A DNA stretch of 64,000 nucleotides from Welwitschia mirabilis (Eukaryota > Gnetophyta > Gnetopsida > Welwitschiales), in assembly GCA_051453625.1 (NCBI GenBank), contig JBOZIK010000001.1, forward strand, positions 133,498,235 to 133,562,234. The letters run 5' to 3'. A program made the translations under genes and the position numbers. Positions 56,907-64,000 of the stretch are shown here, one piece after another. The notes under the pieces were generated by a model that was given only the letters and a program-made list of their open reading frames with translations, did not search any database and had not been told where the DNA came from. The stretch's first letter is position 1, and each line of letters opens with the position of its first letter.

Positions 56907-59900
56907 TTTTCATCCTTTTCATACTAGGTCTCCATTATCACAAAAACCAAGCATTTACCTATCTATTTACTTGTAAAACAACTCAGAATGCCTTATGAAA
57001 TATGCATAAGTTGATAGTCTAATAGATCACATCTTGGATTACTTTGACATTGCATTCTTGGATTATTCTAACTATACATCTTAGATATTCTAGTAATTAT
57101 TTACCTTATGCTTTGGAATCCTATACCTACCTATTCCTTACCACGGGTCATACTGAGAACTATGATGATTACAATTATTACACCATATTTGCATGTGTAA
57201 TAACCACTACAAAGGATGATGCTGAAAAGAGATAATGGTTACATATAAGTGGGTGTCATCTACATGTTTTCATATTTGTTGTATGAATACTAAGTAAAGA
57301 ACCATGTGTGTCCTAGAAACTTATGCATATTTATTAATGGTTTATTTGGTTGTTTTACTTAAGCTTGTATTTGGCAATAAAAGCTATTTTACAAGTTACT
57401 CATGTAGCATGTTTACTTATCTTATAGATAGATTATTAATGTTTAGAAATTCTCTTTATTTTAAGAATATAGTTATAAAAATTCCTTATTGTTTTGTATG
57501 TAGAGATTTATGATTTGAGTTAGAAGATGTTAATTTTAATAATATCTAGAGTGAACATAGTTTACTATGCTTTTTAAAATATATTTCTAGATGTAGATTT
57601 ATGACATTAAGTTTTGGTATTAGAGAAGTATGTGATTTTTTTGGGTATAGAAAATCTAGGTGTTATAGATACCTAATTTATACTCCTTAACAATGAGATT
57701 AAAACCCCTAAGGACCTTTATGATGAGAATACCTTCAAGATGAGAATATGCTAGAGGATGAGCAATTATTTGATAAAATTTATACACTTGAAAAGATTCA
57801 TATATTTGATAATGAGTCTTTTTGAAACCCTTATGAGAAGAAGAACATTAAACAAAGCCTCATACATAATTCACCATATGTATAATTCTTCTCTTTTTCT
57901 TAACATCTTTATGACAAAAATGTTTCTATTTCATATCCATGTTTTAAGCAAGATTCAAGATTTAACAAATAAGATAAACTTTCCTTGGAGTTAAAACTAC
58001 TTTATAATGGCCTTATGAATGATTATTTAAATGAAAATTTACCTTGTCTAGTGGTTTCCAAATTATATTTATCTTACCTTAAAATGATGTCTCACAAGAT
58101 TTGTTGAAAAAGCATGAGCTAGTTATAGGATGTATACTTTTAGATCTTGAATGCATAGAGTTTACTAGTTACATGGATGTTCTCTATAAATTCATAGATA
58201 CATGTGTAAAAAATTGCATGGATTATCTTGTATTCATGACCCATCAACTAGTCATAGCCTTCATAACCTTGAAACTTATATCTTTCATATCCTTAATACT
58301 TCACCCATGCATTACATAAAAAACCCTACTATGAGGAAAGTTTAGTTTCATTGCATGATTTTAGATTAGATTATCTTCTATATTAGACTTATGATTAATA
58401 GATCTATTTACAACAATTATTATTTCATTATGTTCTTGGTTGTGCAAGAAGTCCATTAGATTTATGTCTAGATTAGGATTAAAGACAAAAATTTACTTAA
58501 CAACTAAGAATTAATAAGGAAAATTAAAGTATTAATGTAAATTAATTGAGAATGTATTAGACATCTTTAAGTTTTCTAAACATAATTAATTAGATTAATA
58601 TAGTTATAATTCATAAGTAAGTTTAAGGTATCATTAAAATACATTTAATAATATTATGGAACTATTATGAATATATGGAGCTAGTATTGATCATATTTTT
58701 GATTTGAAACAGGACATAAGATTATAAAGAATGAATAACATGTATAATTTAATTATTGATTAATGATTAAGGAATAAAATATGATAATATATATGTTTGA
58801 ATAATTTAAATTATGTGTTAGCACTAGGTGAGACTCTTAATATTGATGAATATTAATGATGTTACAGTGCATTAATTATTAAATGATTCTTATTAGGTTG
58901 AGTGAATTAACTTACACTGAAATTGAATAAATATAAATGTATAATGGTAATACATAAGACTAATAAGGCACGCATTATTTATTAGTAGATTAATATTAAT
59001 TAATAAAGGATTAATATAAAGGAACCAAGATTAAATATAGCATGCCTTAGATATGTGATAATAACATATGATAATAATAATATTTTAAAAAAGGTACCTT
59101 GACATACATATCTATAAGATTAATGTAGTATATATAATATTATGTGTAGGATTCTAAGAGTTAATGTATTAATAAATAACAAGGCATTAAAGGTAGCTTG
59201 TTGGTTATGTGGCAATTTATCAATATGGTATTATGACAAATGTGGAGGAATTATGTTGTGAAGGCTAAATTTTGGCAATAAAGGAAATTAATAATTAGTG
59301 AGGTGCCAATGGTTAAATATAATGAGATGGAAATTACTAATTCATATTAAATATTACATGCCATGGTAAATATTATTGTCAAATGCCAATATTTATAATG
59401 TGGCATTACATGGATGCATGCTAAATGATGAAATGTCATCTTTCTTAGAAAGCATGATTGTTAGATGGCCTTCTGCATGGTGATGCAACGTCAAGTAATA
59501 AATGGCATGGTTGTTACACCTTTAAAGAAGAAAATTTTATTTGGAAGAGGGGTTAGACATTATGATATCATACCAACTGATAATTTCTTGATAATTATAA
59601 TTAATATTGAAGGAAGAGGAAAGAAGGTATTCTGAAAATTTGGTCAAGATGAGGAGAAGCAACAAGTAAGGAGTTATTTTCTGCAACTATATACTATGAG
59701 ATAAGTCTAGAAAATACTTTTTAGTTTATTAGACATTTCATAGACTAATTTAATTATTTATATTTAATATATTTATATTAAGTTACATGTAAACTTTATT
59801 CTGATTTTAAGATGTAGTAGTTGTAATAAATCCTTGGTGAAAACATTGTATGGCTAATAAATAAATTTACTTTTGTAGAGTATGTTTATTATATTTGAGA

Positions 59901-60479
59901 GTTAAACTTATAATGTTGACTTGATATTAGGATTTATACATAATAGTCAAACTTATGATGTTGACTTGAATTGTTAGATAAGAATTTGAAAAATTATAGT
60001 TAAATGAACTCGTAAAACGAAGAATACATTCAGACAGTATTAGAACTTTACATGAGATAATTGCCATGCCAAGATTAGAAAACATAACTTATAATATATT
60101 CATAAAATTATAATACATTTTCAGCCTTTAGTTAATGAGGAAACTTTATGAGATGTAAAGTAATAAGAAACTATCACCATTAAGGGCTTTTAAGACCTAG
60201 CCTCATGAAGACAAGTATCTCTCTATTGGATAGACTTGAGACTATCTCACATATTTTCTTTAATGCCTCTTTGAATAATTGAAGCCATGGGTTTTATCTG
60301 TATTCCTAGGGGGATTGTGCATTTACTTGATTACACCTAATTTTATTACTCATTGGTAGTTATTAAGTAACTTTGGAGATTATATGTGGAGCTAAAGATT
60401 ATGTAGATACCTTCCTAAATAGTTTATGTTGGTTATGTGCAATAAGTAAACAAATAAGAAAAAAAATAAAGAAGAGCAT
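56907..60479. other. Unassigned AT-rich sequence
   Basis: Several plus-strand open frames of 60-78 codons (57044, 57304, 57758, 58101) have no recognisable motif. 59160-59900 has the feel of a long LTR (short direct repeats such as GTTAAACTTATAATGTTGAC at 59901 and its variant at 59945) but no partner is present. Confidence 0.4.
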
Positions 60480-60674
60480 GTGTTTCACCAATGCATGTGT
60501 TTCATGTATACCTATTATGATGTAAATTTATGCAATCTCTATGTTCTTAGACAAAACCTGTAAATCATAATACTTGTAAAAAACACACACTAGTATAGAT
60601 AAGAGTTAATCCAAATGTCATAATCTATTGAAGGAACAAGGCTAGGAGTTAGAGAAATGATTTCACAAAATATG

Positions 60675-61690
60675 TTTAGTCTTTTCTATTTTAGTAAATC
60701 AAAGTATAGTGCAAGATGAATGAAGGTGAAATGCAATGGATGAAATGCAAGTGAGGTGAGTTCTATTTGTATTCTAATCCTCCTATTATAAGAACTAGTT
60801 CTTTATAATTTAGATCAATTAGGAAGAGTTTATCACTTGTTCCTAATCAATATAAACTATAAGATATTTCAAATAGAATATAGATAATTCAAATATAAAA
60901 TGGAATAAAGGAAATGCAATTCAAGGTATAGAGTAATAAAGTTAACCTTAATAAGGTTATTCTTATGATCTAAATAAACTATAGAGATGTCATAAAACTA
61001 TAATCAACTTAAACTATAAGGGGCATTTACATAATAGTAGTAAAAAAAGTAATTGAATTGATAATATAATATTTTCATCCACTTATAATAAAGTAGCAGC
61101 ACCTTAATGGAGGATACTCAGCCCAACACTAAGGTAAACTTAAACCATAAGGGATATTTATACGATAGTAGTAAAAAGAGTAATTAAATTGATGATAGAA
61201 TATTTTTAGTCTTTTCTCATTTAGTAAATCAAAGTAGAAAATAATGTAAATATAATACAAGATGAATGAATGTGAAATGCAATGCATAAAATGCAAGTGA
61301 GATGAGTTTTATTTGGATTCTAATCCTCCTATTACAAAAACTAATTCTTTATAATTCAAATTAATTAAAAAGAGTTTATCACTTATTCCTAACTAATATA
61401 AACTATAAGATATGTCAAATAGAATATGGATAATGCTAATATGAAATGGAATAAAGGAAATGCAATACAAGGTCTATACTAACAAAGTTAACTTTAACAA
61501 AGGTTTCTCTTATGATCTAAATAAACTATAGAGTTATTATCAAACTGTAATCAACTTAAACCACAAGGGACATTTACACAATAGTAGTGAAAAGAAAAAT
61601 TTAATTAATGATAGAATATTTACATCCACTTCTAATAAAGTAGTAGCACTCAATAGAGGATACTTAGCCTAACACTAAGGTAAGAGTTTC
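60675..61690 (-). repeat. 530-bp tandem duplication inside Athila II LTR
   Basis: TTTAGTCTTTTCT starts both units (60675 and 61205), followed by TTTAGTAAATCAAAGTA and matching sequence through ACACTAAGGTAA. A shorter sub-repeat (CATTTACATAATAGTAGTAA and variants) occurs at about 61024, 61148 and 61570. Confidence 0.85.
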
Positions 61691-61908
61691 TTTGTAGCTA
61701 TTGGATGGACTTATTATTCTTCAATCTTCCATCATAAGAATATCTAGTACAAAAGATGGAAAAGGAAGTGAAGAAAAGGGAGGGAATTTATAGTCTTACA
61801 TTGAAGTTCTAGAAGCTAAACCCTAAGAATTGGAGAAGAAAACCTAGCAACTCATATGGATCACATGACTCCACTACAAGGATAATTATTTCCATCCAAA
61901 GAAAATAG

Positions 61909-61938
61909 TTATCATCCTTACTATCATGGGGATGATAA
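61909..61938 (-). promoter_or_regulatory. U3 stem-loop of Athila II LTR
   Basis: TTATCATCC (61909-61917) and GGATGATAA (61930-61938), 9-bp perfect arms, TATCATG in the loop; about 115 bp upstream of the TATA-like box on the minus strand. Confidence 0.65.
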
Positions 61939-62300
61939 TTGGGACGTCTCTCCACATTAAAAGATGGTTAATCAACTTAAGGCCTTATAGTTAATTCCGT
62001 AGATTCTACCAATATCAGAAATGCTATTTTTTGCCTATTGTAAGGATGACAGAGGGGATGACAGACTTCTCCATCTTTTAGATTAAGGGGAAATTAGTCT
62101 TCTACATGCTTAATTCTTCCTTCAAAGCATGAAGGATCAAAACAAGCTTGAGATCCTCCAAATATGCTAATAATTTCATGTTTTAGTGAACATCCTATTA
62201 GTTCTTCATCATCATTAGAATTACATCCAAACCATATAAATATCCTACAAAAGTACTCAAAACACACCATTAAATTCCTCTAAATTGGCATTGTAACATA

Positions 62301-62315
62301 GCCTCCTACTTAGTC
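62301..62315 (-). promoter_or_regulatory. Polypurine tract of Athila II
   Basis: Minus strand CTAAGTAGGAGGC directly before the 3' LTR; the Athila I counterpart is CTAAGTGGGAGAC. Confidence 0.7.
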
Positions 62316-63789
62316 TTGTTAGTCCTTGATAAACTAAGTGATCAACTATATTATAAGCTAATTTAACTAAAATAACTAGTAATTAAAAAAATGTGAATTG
62401 AGTTCAATTTTTATCATCCAGGAATAGACACTAAAATCTGATATAAATACTAACATATTCATAAGCCTCCTACTTAAGCATATCAAAATAGAATGAACGA
62501 ATGTAATACACATACAAAAAGTCATAAAATGTAATAATGATAGGTCAAAAAAAGATAATGTATGTGCATAATTCAAGGTAGTGATACCAAAACTGATGTA
62601 TAAAACTTAAGTAATGATAACTCAAATAATGATGCATACAAGTTATTAATGTTTTCTACAAGGACAAAGTACAAGACTAATCATAACATTCTTTTCCTTT
62701 AGATGATCTAAAACATAGCTGTAGAAAAGTTCTGTGAGTGTGTTACTATGCTTCTACTAAATAAAGTCCATGAAATTTATTTAAGTAACATGACATCATA
62801 TCTAAATAATACATCGCAAATATGTATTGTGAAAGCTTAAACATGATTTTTTTACATTTAAAATTTTTTTTAATATCTTAAAATAAGCTCAAAAAGGTAA
62901 CTTAGCCCTCCCATAGGTGAAGCAAGACATCCTAGATTACAATAAAGTAAAAAGGATGATTATCATCTTGTCTGTCATGGAGATGATAGATGTAGGATGA
63001 CGCTAACCAAATGAGATGTTTAGAAAGATAAGATAAACCAAAAAAAAAATTCTAAAGTAGTTAAGTAGTAGAAAAGTAGAAAAAAATCAGAAAGAAGATA
63101 AAATGTAAAGAATTGTCCTAAAAAACATGACCAGGGAAAAAAGAGACTTATGGGAAAGGGGTGTTTATAGAGAAAATAATGCAATATGTAGAAGGAAGCA
63201 ATGCTTAGAAGAACTCCTCAAATGTGCTCCAATGCAATCAGCATGAAAAAATAAGAATTTAAAACTTAAAAATAGCATCATCATCCATTAAAATGAGAAA
63301 CAACATTCCTCATTGATATAATCTATGAGTAAAATCAACAAGAAACTACTAAATCATCAGATCCATAATATTATTTTGAAAAATAATGGAAGTAACTTTG
63401 AAAAACTTAATAAAATAGCTAAAGAAAAAGAAAATAAAAATAGACAACTAGGAACATAAGAAGATTTTTTACTCACTCTAAATTCTAACCTAACAAATTT
63501 CCTTAGTAAAAATCATAAAATAATCCAATGAAAAATGCATGACAGTATGTAAAAGTCTATAAAGTGCCATTCAAATAAGAAATGATTATGATGTTGTTAA
63601 GTATGTCTCATTTTATCAAACAATGAATGATAAGATAAAAAGCAATAAAAATATGAATTCACTTGTTTACATATCAAAAAAACACTAGAATATAGAAAAG
63701 TAAAATGATCATGTTGAAGTACTATATACAAAAAGAGTCTAGAAAACAAGTAATACCCTTGATGATACTAGGAATATCACTAATCTCAT

Positions 63790-63985
63790 AGCCTCTAAAT
63801 AAAATTTTTTTCTATCATGATGAGGGAAGTAAAACACTATGAGATGAGTAAGGATCATATAACATGGCTAATTGACCCTCTAGCGGAGTTCTTATACCTA
63901 TTATATTATACTGTCAAAGGCCCCTCTTAGGAAAACTTGCCCTAGTGCACTTGTGATAGGACATCATGGTGATCAGTTTTTAGCT
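63790..63985. repeat. Segment shared with Athila I 3' region
   Basis: Blocks such as TATCATGATGAGGG, CTAGCGGAGTTC, AAAGGCCCCTCTTAGGAAAA and GGACATCATGGT are conserved with 26775-26945 while the flanks are not. No open frame spans either copy. Confidence 0.75.
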
Positions 63986-64000
63986 TAAGGTATAAAATAT

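Larger units (their letters stand above)
60480..62300 (-). repeat. 3' LTR of Athila II with internal duplication
   Basis: Right end TTGTAACATA matches the right ends of the Athila I LTRs. The left end is estimated from alignment. Longer than the Athila I LTRs largely because of a 530-bp tandem duplication (60675-61204 and 61205 to about 61690). A TATA-like GACTATAAATTC (complement of 61784-61795) and U3 motifs at 61909-61938 and 62043-62063 are in the same order as in Athila I. Confidence 0.75.
60480..64000 (-). mobile_element. Athila II, 3' part, running off the window
   Basis: 3' LTR (60480-62300), PPT and 3' non-coding region of a second Athila-like element on the minus strand. LTR and internal sequence resemble Athila I: after the LTR both have TAGYCTCCYACTTAG, and 63790-63985 matches 26720-26965. 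The coding region would lie beyond 64000. Confidence 0.78.

Noticed and set aside
59160-59990. Possible solo LTR
   Set aside because: General look only; no partner, PBS, PPT or target duplication found.
1-64000. CRISPR arrays, rRNA, tRNA genes, bacterial-type operons or a novel defence system
   Set aside because: No regularly spaced repeats, rRNA-like or cloverleaf-forming sequence found; the window is retrotransposon debris of a plant genome.

Overview
The window is AT-rich plant nuclear DNA made almost entirely of old, nested retrotransposons. I find no intact host gene, no RNA gene and no CRISPR array. The plant assignment rests on the element types: a Sirevirus-like Ty1/copia element with an envelope-like ORF, Athila-like Ty3/gypsy elements, plant LINEs, a tRNA-derived SINE and a fragment of an ATL-type RING-H2 ubiquitin-ligase gene. 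I cannot name the species. Six runs of N are present (five of exactly 100 and one of 675), so some neighbouring pieces may not be truly adjacent.

Layout. 1-1074: unassigned, with a gap. 1075-4108: two copies of a roughly 1.4-kb unit on either side of a 100-N gap; each copy holds a minus-strand Ty3 reverse-transcriptase fragment next to a RING-H2 gene fragment, and only copy 1 carries a SINE. 3375-6180: the rest of that Ty3 element on the minus strand (RT, protease, zinc knuckle, gag, PBS, LTR). 7250-9240: LINE A (plus). 11579-20645: a structurally complete 9.07-kb Sirevirus-like copia element (plus) with two 1.24-kb LTRs, PBS, gag, pol, envelope-like ORF, PPT and a 5-bp target duplication. 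21860-24767 and about 32017-32910: a minus-strand copia element whose 5' LTR was split by an Athila-like element (24768-32011, minus). 32985-35383 and 39595-44640: two members of another Ty3 family in opposite orientation, forming an inverted repeat around a copia fragment (37390-39400, plus). 46960-48060: LINE B 3' part. 50900-53780: LINE C. 60480-64000: 3' LTR and internal region of a second Athila-like element (minus) that runs off the window.

All coding regions are broken by stops and frameshifts, many of them consistent with C-to-T (or G-to-A) decay of methylated repeats (for example Trp to TAG, Arg to TGA and Asp to Asn at catalytic sites). Nothing here can be expected to make functional protein. 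The points of most interest are structural: the dated SINE insertion with its empty site, the RING-H2 gene fragment fused to a retroelement, U3 regions built from repeated palindromes, a three-fold stem-loop motif in the Athila LTRs, and repeated loss of the pol core inside LTR elements. No previously undescribed biological system is supported by the sequence.
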